Shown here: in pieces, positions 38,232 to 47,021 of the stretch
Layout of the letters: each line of letters opens with the position of its first letter
Numbering within the stretch: the first letter of the stretch is position 1
Assembly (NCBI RefSeq): GCF_010078385.1
Contig: NZ_SIJC01000017.1
Location: forward strand, 1-54,890
Length of the DNA: 54,890 nucleotides
From: Chengkuizengella sediminis
Lineage (GTDB): Bacteria > Bacillota > Bacilli > Paenibacillales > KCTC-33759
Reading direction: 5' to 3'
Notes under the pieces: generated by a model
Told to the model about the DNA's origin: nothing
The model's database searches: none
What the model saw: the letters and a program-made list of their open reading frames with translations, nothing else
Translations under genes and position numbers: made by a program

Positions 38232-38609
38232 TTATACATAAACTATTAATTCTATCTCCACCAATACATCTTTCGGAAGTCTAGCTACTTCTACAGCTGA
38301 ACGAGCGGGTTTATGATTGCCAAAATAAGATGCATAAATTTCATTCACATCTACGAAAAAATCCATGTCTTTTAAAAATACCGTCGCTTTTACAACGTTT
38401 TGCAATGATGCCCCTGCTTCCTGTAAAACGGCTTCTAAATTTTTAAATACTTGATGTGTCTGCTCTTTAATACCACCTTCAACAATGTTTCCATTCACAT
38501 CAAGAGGTATTTGGCCAGAAGTATAAATGAAACGATCCACTTTCACAGCTTGAGAATAAGGTCCGATCGCCTTTGGTGCAGAATCGGTATGTACAAATTG
38601 TATTGTCAT
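38232..38609 (-). CDS. ridA: RidA-family enamine/imine deaminase (YabJ)
   Basis: Hydrolyses reactive 2-aminoacrylate-type intermediates; trimeric. The 125 residues start with [23 protein letters not shown] and contain the active-site arginine region [12 protein letters not shown] and the final VEIELIVYV. It follows purR by 18 bp, the conserved purR-yabJ pair, and is likely cotranscribed with it. Confidence 0.95.
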   Translation of the reverse strand: MTIQFVHTDSAPKAIGPYSQAVKVDRFIYTSGQIPLDVNGNIVEGGIKEQTHQVFKNLEAVLQEAGASLQNVVKATVFLKDMDFFVDVNEIYASYFGNHKPARSAVEVARLPKDVLVEIELIVYV

Positions 38610-38627
38610 AGTATCTCATGATCTCCT

Positions 38628-39458
38628 TTATTCATTTTCAAAATAATTACCTGGGCAAACAGAGATTTTTTTCGATTTTAATTCCACTCCTGTTATTTTA
38701 GCAAGTGAAACATAGTCTGTAATTAAATGCTCTTCTAAACCCTCCTCCCTTGACTCTACAAAAACACCAACACCAACAACTTTGGCATTAAATTCTTCCA
38801 ATAAATCCTTCATCCCTTGAACGGTTCCGCCAGCTTTCATAAAATCATCAATAATTAGTACTTTTGATTGTTCATTCAAAGCCCTTCTGGAAAGAGTCAT
38901 CATTCTTATTTTTTTATTGGATCCAGAAACGTAATTAATGCTTACAGCAGAACCTTCCGTCACTTTATTGTCTCTTCTTACAATTACAACTGGTATATTT
39001 AAATAGGAAGCAACTGCATAAGCCAAGGGAATCCCTTTTGTTTCAACGGTCATGATCACATCAATTTCTAAATTTGAAAAAATAGAAGCAAACATCTTTC
39101 CTATTTCATTTATGTATACAGGTTGTCCTAATATATCAGATATATATAAATATCCTCCTGGCAAAATTCGTCCTGGTTCTTCAAGAAGTTTACAAATCTT
39201 CTTTATCATTTCAAGTGATAAGTCTTTAGGAATTTTAGGGATGTATTTCACTCCCCCAGCAGCTCCAGCTAATGTATGAAGATTACCCAAACCTTCAGAT
39301 TCAAACACTTCTTTGATAATTGCAAGATCCTCGCTTACCGACGATTTGGCAGCGTTATATCTCTCTGCAAAGGTGGTTAACGGAATGAGTGAATGTGGGT
39401 GGATTAATAAATATTGGGTCATTTCAACCAATCTCGCACTTCTTTTTAACTTCTTCAT
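38628..39458 (-). CDS. purR: Purine operon repressor PurR
   Basis: PRPP-responsive repressor of purine genes. An N-terminal winged-helix domain (KRSARLVEMTQYLLIHPHSLI) is joined to a phosphoribosyltransferase-like effector domain with the PRPP motif VLIIDDFMKAGGTVQGM. The length is 276 residues. The ATG follows GGAAGGG. A PurBox-like half site in its own leader suggests autoregulation. Confidence 0.96.
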   Translation of the reverse strand: MKKLKRSARLVEMTQYLLIHPHSLIPLTTFAERYNAAKSSVSEDLAIIKEVFESEGLGNLHTLAGAAGGVKYIPKIPKDLSLEMIKKICKLLEEPGRILPGGYLYISDILGQPVYINEIGKMFASIFSNLEIDVIMTVETKGIPLAYAVASYLNIPVVIVRRDNKVTEGSAVSINYVSGSNKKIRMMTLSRRALNEQSKVLIIDDFMKAGGTVQGMKDLLEEFNAKVVGVGVFVESREEGLEEHLITDYVSLAKITGVELKSKKISVCPGNYFENE

Positions 39459-39473
39459 AACATCCCTTCCTGT

Positions 39474-39490
39474 ATAAACCGAATATTAAT
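39474..39490 (-). promoter_or_regulatory. Candidate PurBox in the purR leader
   Basis: The plus strand reads ATAAACCGAATATTAAT. The core AAACCGAAT resembles the PurR box core (CCGAAC flanked by A/T) with one or two mismatches. Only one half site is obvious. Confidence 0.35.
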
Positions 39491-39505
39491 TTTAAATATA
39501 TCATT

Positions 39506-39534
39506 ATTATACGTGTTTTTACTAAAATAATAAA
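39506..39534 (-). promoter_or_regulatory. purR promoter, SigA type
   Basis: On the minus strand TTTATT (39529-39534), 17 bp, TATAAT (39506-39511), with the -35 almost touching the ispE stop at 39536. Confidence 0.6.
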
Positions 39535-39535
39535 C

Positions 39536-40390
39536 CTATGTTAATATTCTGACCACAAATACGTTGTTGCAAAAACCTCGTAAGCCATTATATATTTTAT
39601 TCACTTTTGATTGTTTAGAAACAAGACCAAATACAGTAGGACCGCTACCGGACATCAAAACTCCTTCCGCACCCAAACGAAGCATGACTTCTTTTAATTG
39701 ATTAATCTGAGGATACATAGGTATGGTGACTTCTTCTAGGACGTTGCCAAGAGAAAGGCAAATGTGCTGAAAATTTTTGTTTTCAATTGCATTTTTTAAG
39801 ATTTCCGTTGATGGATGTTTATTAATTTTATTTACATTTAATCTTCCGTATACATCAGATGTAGATACATTAATAGGAGGTTTGGCAAGTATAACCCAAC
39901 ATTGAGGAGGAGATGATATTTTCTCTAATATTTCTCCTCTTCCCCTTGCTATTGCCGTACCGCCTTCTATACAAAAAGGGACATCTGAACCTAGTTCCTC
40001 TGCTAATTCTTTTAAATCACTTGTTGGAATATTTAACTCCCATAACCTATTTAACCCTCTTAACGTGGCAGCAGCATCACTACTCCCACCAGCTAAACCT
40101 GCGGAAACAGGTATTTTTTTATCTAAATGGATATAAACACCCTTTTTCACATCGTACTTTTCTTTTATTAAACGCGCAGCTTGAAACGCTAAATTTTTCT
40201 CATCTAGAGGAATGTAACCCGCTTGACTGGTAATGATAATGGTGTCTCTTGATAACTCCGACATTTCCAATCGGTCTGCAAGGTCTACCATAGTCATAAT
40301 CATCTCAACTTCATGATAGCCATCCTCTCTTTTTCTTAGAACATCTAATGATAAATTAATTTTAGCCGGGGCTTTTTCATATATTTTCAT
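39536..40390 (-). CDS. ispE: 4-diphosphocytidyl-2-C-methyl-D-erythritol kinase
   Basis: GHMP kinase of the non-mevalonate isoprenoid pathway. It has the N-terminal [25 protein letters not shown], the ATP loop [20 protein letters not shown] and the C-terminal [13 protein letters not shown]. The length is 284 residues. The ATG follows AAGAAGGTG. It lies between sspF and purR as in B. subtilis. Confidence 0.96.
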   Translation of the reverse strand: MKIYEKAPAKINLSLDVLRKREDGYHEVEMIMTMVDLADRLEMSELSRDTIIITSQAGYIPLDEKNLAFQAARLIKEKYDVKKGVYIHLDKKIPVSAGLAGGSSDAAATLRGLNRLWELNIPTSDLKELAEELGSDVPFCIEGGTAIARGRGEILEKISSPPQCWVILAKPPINVSTSDVYGRLNVNKINKHPSTEILKNAIENKNFQHICLSLGNVLEEVTIPMYPQINQLKEVMLRLGAEGVLMSGSGPTVFGLVSKQSKVNKIYNGLRGFCNNVFVVRILT

Positions 40391-40654
40391 TAAAACACCT
40401 TCTTCAATTACAATAAAGTGAATCTTTAAAATCTCTCATCCATTGGATTTATTTATATTACTCTATATAATATAACAAATGATTTTACAAAAAGCACTAT
40501 GAACGAACTATACGTTTTAACGCTCACATTTTACAGTTTATGAACATGTTGGTACCAAAGTGGTCAAATGAAGCATGGTCGTGTATGATGTATGATCTAG
40601 GATATGCCTTCACCCAGTATCACTCTGGAGGGTGCTCATAGAATGGATGAAGTT
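40391..40654. other. Gene-free stretch between sspF terminator and ispE
   Basis: No ORF with a ribosome binding site is visible. The left ~100 bp are A/T-rich and should hold the ispE promoter, but no clear -35/-10 pair stands out. The middle holds TTGGTACCAA as a palindrome and a weak hairpin around 40608-40635. Nothing more can be supported. Confidence 0.4.
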
Positions 40655-40691
40655 AAAAAAACTAAAGCAGGAACAAACGCTTTAGTTTTTT
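40655..40691 (-). terminator. Terminator after sspF
   Basis: On the minus strand AAAAAACTAAAGC and GCTTTAGTTTTTT form a 13-bp stem over a loop of about 11 nt, with a T run. It is strong and symmetric. Confidence 0.9.
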
Positions 40692-40698
40692 ACATCAA

Positions 40699-40881
40699 CT
40701 ATGATTGTTTATTAGAAACCTGCTCTGCTATTTGTATTGCTCTTTTTACCATATTTCCAGCATCCTTTGTTTTTATTCCTCCCCAACCTTCCCGTTGTAC
40801 CGTTTCATAAAAACCAAGATCTTTTGCAAGTTCATATTTAAATTGTTCTGACATAACATTTCCTCTTCTTCTTCGCCCCAT
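40699..40881 (-). CDS. sspF: Small acid-soluble spore protein SspF
   Basis: Alpha/beta-type SASP relative that coats forespore DNA. The 60-residue product has MGRRRRG at the start, then [40 protein letters not shown], read in overlapping parts as the conserved SASP signature. The ATG at 40881 has AAAGGGG 9 nt upstream. Forespore (SigG) expression is expected; only a weak SigG-like sequence (GAATA near 40948) is visible. Confidence 0.94.
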   Translation of the reverse strand: MGRRRRGNVMSEQFKYELAKDLGFYETVQREGWGGIKTKDAGNMVKRAIQIAEQVSNKQS

Positions 40882-41089
40882 CAAGATTCGCCCCTTTCAT
40901 AAAGTTGAACATTTTTATTAACCTATTCCGCTTCCTTATCATATTCACTTCTTAATAAGTACAAGATACAGACTTCTTGTATGTAAGGATAGTATGTGAC
41001 AAATGGGCTCATAAGATACTGTTGATGTAAAGGAAATATCCTCATATTAACTACCTCATATTTTGCATAAGTATGTATTAATAAAAGTA

Positions 41090-41117
41090 AAAAAAAACAA
41101 AACCTTTACAGGTTTTG
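41090..41117 (-). terminator. Terminator after veg
   Basis: On the minus strand CAAAACC and GGTTTTG pair over a 6-nt loop and are followed by a run of about nine T. It lies about 40 bp past the veg stop. Confidence 0.85.
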
Positions 41118-41156
41118 CTGATGATTAAATCATATATACTATGCATGTGTTACATG

Positions 41157-41432
41157 TTAATGTTCAATGTAAGTAATTTTAACTTGTCCCTCATCATTGC
41201 ATACAGTAACTTCTACAGATTCCGTTAAAATGTCTGCATAGGAATAAGACACTCTTTTAAAGGCATGTTGTTCCTGATCTAATTTAACAATAAATACAGA
41301 AGGGTAGGTTTCTTCTAACACACCTGTTCTTTCAATGGTTTTCTTTCGTCCACCATTTGCTTTTAACATTATTTTAGCCCCAACATGGGTCTCCAAGCTG
41401 CGTTTTATTTCTGACAATGAATTTTTTGACAT
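41157..41432 (-). CDS. veg: Veg protein, biofilm-related regulator
   Basis: Small, highly expressed protein; in B. subtilis it stimulates biofilm genes by antagonising SinR. The 91 residues include [42 protein letters not shown] in overlapping parts, with the family's SYSYADILT near the end. The ATG at 41432 follows AGAGGTGG; a TTG two codons earlier is too close to it. A near-consensus promoter precedes it. Confidence 0.95.
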   Translation of the reverse strand: MSKNSLSEIKRSLETHVGAKIMLKANGGRKKTIERTGVLEETYPSVFIVKLDQEQHAFKRVSYSYADILTESVEVTVCNDEGQVKITYIEH

Positions 41433-41459
41433 GTCCAACTACCACCTCTTTCCTAATCC

Positions 41460-41488
41460 ATTATATCTAAAGGATTGTGGAAAGTCAA
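41460..41488 (-). promoter_or_regulatory. veg promoter, strong SigA type
   Basis: On the minus strand TTGACT (41483-41488), 17 bp, TATAAT (41460-41465). This parallels the well-known strong Pveg of B. subtilis. Confidence 0.88.
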
Positions 41489-41522
41489 ATTAAACAATTA
41501 TATCAGTGAAACAAACTTGTTG

Positions 41523-42410
41523 TCAATGATTATTTTCACTGTTTTTAATATTAGGAAGTCCGATTCTATAGCTCCCTCGAGATTCAATACCACCTATTCC
41601 TTTTATACCACTAATTGTGTAACTAATTACATCTGACATATTCACAGTATCTTTAATAGAGGTATACGAAATTTTGGATGCGATTTGAACTGGATCTAAA
41701 GCGTGGATTAATATACGTTGTGGAGAACTGGCAAAGTTAGCACCTGCTTGTAAAAGAGCTTCAAAATGAGACTGACAAGCACCAGCAACAATCATAAGAG
41801 TATCTTTATTCTTTTCATATTCTCTAGCTATTTTCACTGCTTTAGCAAAATTTCGAGAATTTTTATAACTATCTAAACTATAATCATCCCTATTTCTGCG
41901 ATTTTTAATCATACTATCATGCCCAGTTATCACTAATATATCTGGTTTCACTTTAGGTAATAGTTCATATAATTGTTCAGGCATATCTTTCTCACGAAAA
42001 TAATGCCCTTCTACTGGAACTCGAAGCTTACTGTATAGATCTAGGCTCTTAGTTAAATAACGTGAGTCACCATCCAAATGAAGAACTTTACCAGGTACTT
42101 CAAAGTATGATTTTAATTCCTCTTCCTTATCTTGCTCACCTATGATCATCATATTATGCAAATTCGTCTCTTGCTGCTCTCTTCTATATCGCTGAATCAT
42201 TCGTTGCGTTTGCTGCACTTTAGAATGTGATCTCATATAATCTTTGGTTGAATGATAATCAACCACTTTATTTAAATCCATAACAGGAGAGTCTGCTACC
42301 AATCGATATTCAACCCCACTTAAAAATGCGTTTTGTCTGTTAATATCTATAATTTCAAATACAACATCTTCACCATAAGACTTTCTAGTTACCAAATCTC
42401 CTCGATACAT
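41523..42410 (-). CDS. yabG: Sporulation-specific protease YabG
   Basis: Peptidase U57 that processes spore coat proteins in the mother cell. The protein is about 296 residues and shows YRGDLVTRKSYGEDVVFEI at the start, VLHLDGDSRYL, PDILVITGHDSM and IVAGACQSHFEALLQAGANFASSP-type segments with the conserved His and Cys. The ATG pair at 42413/42410 follows GAGGAGG; the frame itself extends to 42428. A SigK promoter lies immediately upstream. Confidence 0.93.
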   Translation of the reverse strand: MYRGDLVTRKSYGEDVVFEIIDINRQNAFLSGVEYRLVADSPVMDLNKVVDYHSTKDYMRSHSKVQQTQRMIQRYRREQQETNLHNMMIIGEQDKEEELKSYFEVPGKVLHLDGDSRYLTKSLDLYSKLRVPVEGHYFREKDMPEQLYELLPKVKPDILVITGHDSMIKNRRNRDDYSLDSYKNSRNFAKAVKIAREYEKNKDTLMIVAGACQSHFEALLQAGANFASSPQRILIHALDPVQIASKISYTSIKDTVNMSDVISYTISGIKGIGGIESRGSYRIGLPNIKNSENNH

Positions 42411-42431
42411 CATCTCATCCCTCCTCATCTA

Positions 42432-42459
42432 TACTATGGAGCAGATGTTATTTTTGTGT
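42432..42459 (-). promoter_or_regulatory. Probable SigK promoter of yabG
   Basis: On the minus strand CATAGTATA (42432-42440) fits the SigK -10 CATANNNTA completely, with AC at 42458-42459 placed 17 bp upstream. B. subtilis yabG is SigK-dependent. The transcript would start only a few bases before the ribosome binding site. Confidence 0.6.
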
Positions 42460-42510
42460 ATAAATAAGGGGAATGAATTTATTCTTATGGGACATTGGGA
42501 CAAGGATGAA

Positions 42511-43401
<891 letters not shown>

Positions 43402-43944
43402 TCAATCCTTTAACTCAATTTGTTGTATCCCATTCGCAAATTCTAGTTTTGTAATTTGAAACATTTTACATCTTTTGTAAAATTGTTTTCCGTTGCAATA
43501 TCCAATCCCGAGTATTTTACCCAATTCCGTTCTTCTTTTCGCAGCTAGAGGATGGATGACGAGACCTGCATCCATAAGATCCTGCCAAGATATTTGTTCT
43601 TCTATATCCATAAACTCTATTTTTGCATTTTCAAGTGCCGATTTTATAGCTTGTATTGAAGCATTCTCAACCCCAATATCATCTTTATAACTAGCCTCTT
43701 CTCTAGTCAGGAAGGCATGTTTACATCCTTTAACTTTGGAAGATATGATTTTACGAATTCGTTCACCTGCATGATCAGGATCTGTAAATATAATCACACC
43801 TCTTCGTTCCTGTGCTAATTTTATCCTTTGAATCACTTCTTTATTAATCGCTGATCCACCTGTTTCAATTGTGTCAGCATCAACCGCTCGTTGTATAGCG
43901 GTGGTATCATCCTTCCCTTCAACCACAATCATTTCTTTAATCAT
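43402..43944 (-). CDS. rnmV: Ribonuclease M5
   Basis: Toprim nuclease that matures 5S rRNA. The toprim glutamate is in IVVEGKDDTTAI and the DxD in IIFTDPDHAGERI; HAFLTREEA and GKILGIGYCNGKQFYKR follow. The length is 180 residues. The ATG follows GAAGGG. It is functionally linked to the 5S genes bordering the window. Confidence 0.95.
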   Translation of the reverse strand: MIKEMIVVEGKDDTTAIQRAVDADTIETGGSAINKEVIQRIKLAQERRGVIIFTDPDHAGERIRKIISSKVKGCKHAFLTREEASYKDDIGVENASIQAIKSALENAKIEFMDIEEQISWQDLMDAGLVIHPLAAKRRTELGKILGIGYCNGKQFYKRCKMFQITKLEFANGIQQIELKD

Positions 43945-44114
43945 CTATTATAATCCCTTCTCTTTGCTCTCATCCAAGTATATATGATATGTGTTTCCTT
44001 AAACAAGGATACCTGTCATTGTATGATTGACTATGGTTAAAGAATTCTTAATGTTAAATCATGAGATAACAAGCCTATAGACTCTGCTGATTACTTGAAA
44101 AAATTGGAAATGAA

Positions 44115-44140
44115 TAGGCCCCAAATTACTTTGGGGCCTT
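44115..44140 (-). terminator. Terminator after yabE
   Basis: On the minus strand AGGCCCCAAA and TTTGGGGCCT form a 10-bp GC-rich stem over a 4-nt loop. The following TATTCATTT is only moderately T-rich, but the stem is very stable. Confidence 0.8.
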
Positions 44141-44163
44141 AATTCGATATTTACGCTGATTAT

Positions 44164-45231
44164 TTAAGGTTTTTCAGGACCTATTACATAAACTGTATAA
44201 CCCCTTTTTGTACCAAAAGCTTCAACAAAATTCCCATCATCATAATAAATATCTACCTTCTTACCTTTTACTGCACTACCTATATCCTCTGCTCGTCTAA
44301 AACCATAACCTTCGATATATATCCACCATCCTAGTGGAATGACATTTGGGTCTACAGCGACCGTATGACCTTCCTTCACCGTTGTTCCTGTATAGGTAAT
44401 ACCAAATTGAGGATGTCCTTTAGATTTACCAGTAGACTTTAATCCAGCATCATAAGCTGTTAATTTCACATTATTTAATACTTTTTTATAACCAAATGTC
44501 ATACCATCCACGGTGATTTCCGCAACATCTGGTGAAGCATTTGTTAGTTTAACAATAGGTTTTAAAGTACCCTTTGCTAAAATTTGATTTGTACTTTCAA
44601 TTTGAACCACTTCTTGAATGACTTTTTCCGATATAATTTTACCATCTTTCATTACTTTTTCTGTTTTTTTAAGCAGTACTCCATCACTGCCTTCTTGTAC
44701 AATGTTCTCCTTACCTTCTTGTAAAGTCGGATCTTCAATTGTTACAACATCGTAAGCAATCGGTGTTTGTACAGCTTCAACAGCAGTTTCAACTCTTGTG
44801 ACTTTTATTTCTAAACTTTTGATTACTTTTCCATTTAGAGGAGTAGATACTTCATCTTGAGGACCTAATTCAATATTTTGTTCCTCAATTACTTCTTTTA
44901 CAGTATCAGCTGTAGTGTACACCACATCACTTTGGCCATCTGCTTTTATCAGTACAGGAACTGCATAATTAATCATAATTTTATCCTGATCTATTAAAAT
45001 TGCATCAAGTCGTTTCGAGATTTCATCATGTCCTTTAATCATGATATTCTGTTCCGCTAATAAATCTTCCAATACATCCTCTTTTGTTTTAACAACCCTC
45101 TCTTCATCGTTAATGACTAAATAAACTTCCTTTGAATTAAAACCATATAAAGCCAAAAATAAGATAATGACAACAGTAATTAAACCAGAAGCTAATAAAG
45201 CTGTGAGAGTTTTTTTACTATTGACTCTCAT
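44164..45231 (-). CDS. yabE: YabE-like cell-wall protein with DUF348, G5 and 3D domains
   Basis: Putative Rpf/Sps-type peptidoglycan-active protein. A membrane or signal segment (about 8-28) is followed by two DUF348 repeats (about 35-130), a G5 domain (about 150-225) and a C-terminal 3D domain. The 3D domain has LTAYDAGLKSTGKSKGHPQFG, VAVDPNVIPLG and KKVDIYYDD with the three aspartates. The 355 residues are shorter than the B. subtilis protein, consistent with one DUF348 repeat fewer. The ATG follows AGGGGGAA. Confidence 0.92.
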   Translation of the reverse strand: MRVNSKKTLTALLASGLITVVIILFLALYGFNSKEVYLVINDEERVVKTKEDVLEDLLAEQNIMIKGHDEISKRLDAILIDQDKIMINYAVPVLIKADGQSDVVYTTADTVKEVIEEQNIELGPQDEVSTPLNGKVIKSLEIKVTRVETAVEAVQTPIAYDVVTIEDPTLQEGKENIVQEGSDGVLLKKTEKVMKDGKIISEKVIQEVVQIESTNQILAKGTLKPIVKLTNASPDVAEITVDGMTFGYKKVLNNVKLTAYDAGLKSTGKSKGHPQFGITYTGTTVKEGHTVAVDPNVIPLGWWIYIEGYGFRRAEDIGSAVKGKKVDIYYDDGNFVEAFGTKRGYTVYVIGPEKP

Positions 45232-45397
45232 CCAATTCCCCCTTAAAACCTTTTTATTTCAAATAATTCAAAAAATTGTGAAAATAATAATTATTATGCA
45301 AATTAGAAAAAAATAATTCTTAAACAGTTTGGAAAAATATATAAAACTAATGTAATTGTTTCTTTAAGATCATACTTAACTTATACTAAGAATGTAA

Positions 45398-45472
45398 AAC
45401 CCCAAAAAGAAAAGATTAGACGATTAAAACGGTAAATTTCACGAAAATGAAATGTTTTAATCCTCTAATCTT
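45398..45472 (-). terminator. Long-stem terminator after tatD
   Basis: AAGATTAGA-x2-ATTAAAAC (45412-45430) pairs with GTTTTAAT-x2-TCTAATCTT (45454-45472); only the central 2 bp mismatch. The loop itself holds ATTTC/GAAAT. On the minus strand TTTTCTTTTT follows. The stem is unusually long for a terminator and could serve another purpose too. Confidence 0.75.
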
Positions 45473-45520
45473 AAATTTTACACTGATTATCTCTATTTAA
45501 CTGCTTAATGCGAATACAAA

Positions 45521-46285
45521 TTATATTTGAAAACATTTTTTAGCATTATTCGTTGTGATTCGTGCTATTTCATCAAATGATAATTCCTTTAATTCCGCAG
45601 CTGCCTCTGCAACATATTTCACATATGCAGTTTCATTTCTTTTTCCACGATAAGGATGAGGAGTTAAATAAGGACAGTCTGTTTCCACTAACAACCGGTC
45701 TAAAGGTACATTTTTCAGCACTTCTTTTGGCTGTTTTGCATTTTTAAAAGTAATCGGGCCCCCAAATGATATGTAGAAGTTCATATCCAAACACTTCTTG
45801 GCAATTTCCCAGCTCCCTGAATAACAATGCATCACTCCACCTACTTCAGCAGCATTCTCTTCAGCTAAAATATCCACGACATCTTGATGTGCGTCTCTAT
45901 TATGGATCACGATAGGTTTATTCACTTTACGTGCTAATCGGATCTGTTCTCTAAACACTTTTTGTTGAATATCTTTTGGTGAAGTATCCCAGTAATAATC
46001 TAACCCTATTTCTCCTACAGCTACTACCTTTTTGTGACTGCATAAAGATTCTATCCATTGCAAGTCTTCAGGAGTCATGTGGATGGCATCTGTTGGATGC
46101 CATCCAACAACCGCATATATAAAATCATATTTTTCTGCAAGCTCTATCGTTTCTGGGATCGTTTCACGGTTGAAACCCACATTGATCATAATTGAAACTC
46201 CGTTTTGTCTCGCTCGTTCAATTACCTGTTCCCGATCTTCATTAAATTGTTCTGCATTTAAGTGTACGTGCGTATCTATTAACAT
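45521..46285 (-). CDS. tatD: TatD-family metal-dependent hydrolase (YabD)
   Basis: TIM-barrel DNase/hydrolase. The metal ligands are visible in order: IDTHVHLNAEQF, AVGEIGLDYYWD, VIHNRDAHQD, GVMHCYSGSWE and LLVETDCPYLTPHPYRGKRNE. The second of two ATGs (46285) is best spaced from AGGGAG; 255 residues equals the B. subtilis protein. metS, which precedes it in B. subtilis, is absent; the divergent neighbour is abrB. Confidence 0.94.
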   Translation of the reverse strand: MLIDTHVHLNAEQFNEDREQVIERARQNGVSIMINVGFNRETIPETIELAEKYDFIYAVVGWHPTDAIHMTPEDLQWIESLCSHKKVVAVGEIGLDYYWDTSPKDIQQKVFREQIRLARKVNKPIVIHNRDAHQDVVDILAEENAAEVGGVMHCYSGSWEIAKKCLDMNFYISFGGPITFKNAKQPKEVLKNVPLDRLLVETDCPYLTPHPYRGKRNETAYVKYVAEAAAELKELSFDEIARITTNNAKKCFQI

Positions 46286-46371
46286 CATTAAACTCCCTTC
46301 ATTTAATCCTAATCCATAGTCTACATAATTTTATATGTAAATGAAATAAACTTTTAACGATTAAAATATTA

Positions 46372-46411
46372 TTCGACAAAATAATACATTCACTGTGGAG
46401 TTTTTGTCGAA
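46372..46411. promoter_or_regulatory. Inverted pair of perfect Spo0A boxes upstream of abrB
   Basis: TTCGACAAAA (46372-46381) and TTTTGTCGAA (46402-46411) are exact reverse complements and fit the 0A box (TTTTGTCGAA). They lie about 140-175 bp upstream of the abrB -35 and about 90-125 bp from the divergent tatD gene. Confidence 0.7.
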
Positions 46412-46546
46412 TTTAAATAAAAACTTAAGCATGAATTTAAATACAAAGAAAACTCACTTTTTTTCGTCCTGAAATCGAGATCTATTGCATAAATATAAAA
46501 GTATTATACATTATTTAGAAATTTACAATTTTTGATTAAAGAAGTA

Positions 46547-46575
46547 TTGACTAATTTGGCAAACATTAGTATCAT
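46547..46575 (+). promoter_or_regulatory. abrB promoter, SigA type
   Basis: TTGACT (46547-46552), 17 bp, TATCAT (46570-46575). A second, upstream pair (TTGCAT and TACATT near 46480-46510) might be a second promoter, as B. subtilis abrB has two. Confidence 0.75.
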
Positions 46576-46590
46576 AAGGGAATGAAAATA

Positions 46591-46608
46591 TTGTCGAAAA
46601 TTGACGTT
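46591..46608 (+). promoter_or_regulatory. Tandem 0A boxes downstream of the abrB start site
   Basis: TTGTCGAA (46591-46598) and TTGACGTT (46601-46608) stand in tandem just after the expected transcription start. Spacing and sequence match the B. subtilis abrB operator, where Spo0A-P represses transcription. Confidence 0.8.
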
Positions 46609-46635
46609 TTTTAATAAAGAGAGGGGAATAAATTT

Positions 46636-46923
46636 ATGAAATCTACAGGTATTGTAAGAAAAGTCGATGAATTAGGTCGTGTAGTTATTCCAATTGAACT
46701 ACGTAGAACTTTAGGCATTGCAGAAAAAGACGCGTTAGAAATATATGTTGATGGGGAAAAGGTCATGTTAAAAAAATATGAACCTGCATGTATTTTTACC
46801 GGTAATGCAAATGATTTAGTGTATTTCAAAGGGAAAATGATCAGTAAAGAAATTATTCCTGAACTCATTGAAATTTTTAATTCAAGCAAAAAAGATAATA
46901 CAGTGACAAAAGAAATTATTTAG
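46636..46923 (+). CDS. abrB: Transition-state regulator AbrB
   Basis: Global repressor of post-exponential genes. The 95-residue protein has the AbrB swapped-hairpin DNA-binding domain (MKSTGIVRKVDELGRVVIPIELRRTLGI in parts) and a short C-terminal multimerisation region with CIFTGNA. The ATG follows GAGGGG. It is the only gene here on the plus strand, divergent from tatD and convergent with rsmI. Spo0A boxes upstream and downstream of its start site indicate repression at the onset of sporulation. Confidence 0.97.
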   Translation: MKSTGIVRKVDELGRVVIPIELRRTLGIAEKDALEIYVDGEKVMLKKYEPACIFTGNANDLVYFKGKMISKEIIPELIEIFNSSKKDNTVTKEII

Positions 46924-46976
46924 TATATAATAGAATAAGATTTAGTTAATTCTAACCTTTTCATATCTCCTTTGTC

Positions 46977-47018
46977 TCCTGCCGTTATATAAATAATCAT
47001 ACGGCAGGATTTTTTTCT
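46977..47018 (+). terminator. Terminator after abrB
   Basis: TCCTGCCGT and ACGGCAGGA form a 9-bp stem across an A/T-rich loop, followed by seven T. It works only in the plus direction and lies just beyond the convergent rsmI stop. Confidence 0.9.
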
Positions 47019-47021
47019 TTC

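Noticed and set aside
45232-45397. c-di-AMP (ydaO/yuaA) riboswitch upstream of the yabE cell-wall gene
   Set aside because: The region is plain A/T-rich and lacks the conserved GC-rich riboswitch core.
46611-46889. A 92-codon reading frame on the minus strand across abrB
   Set aside because: It lies wholly opposite abrB, has no ribosome binding site and no recognisable family; it is a shadow.
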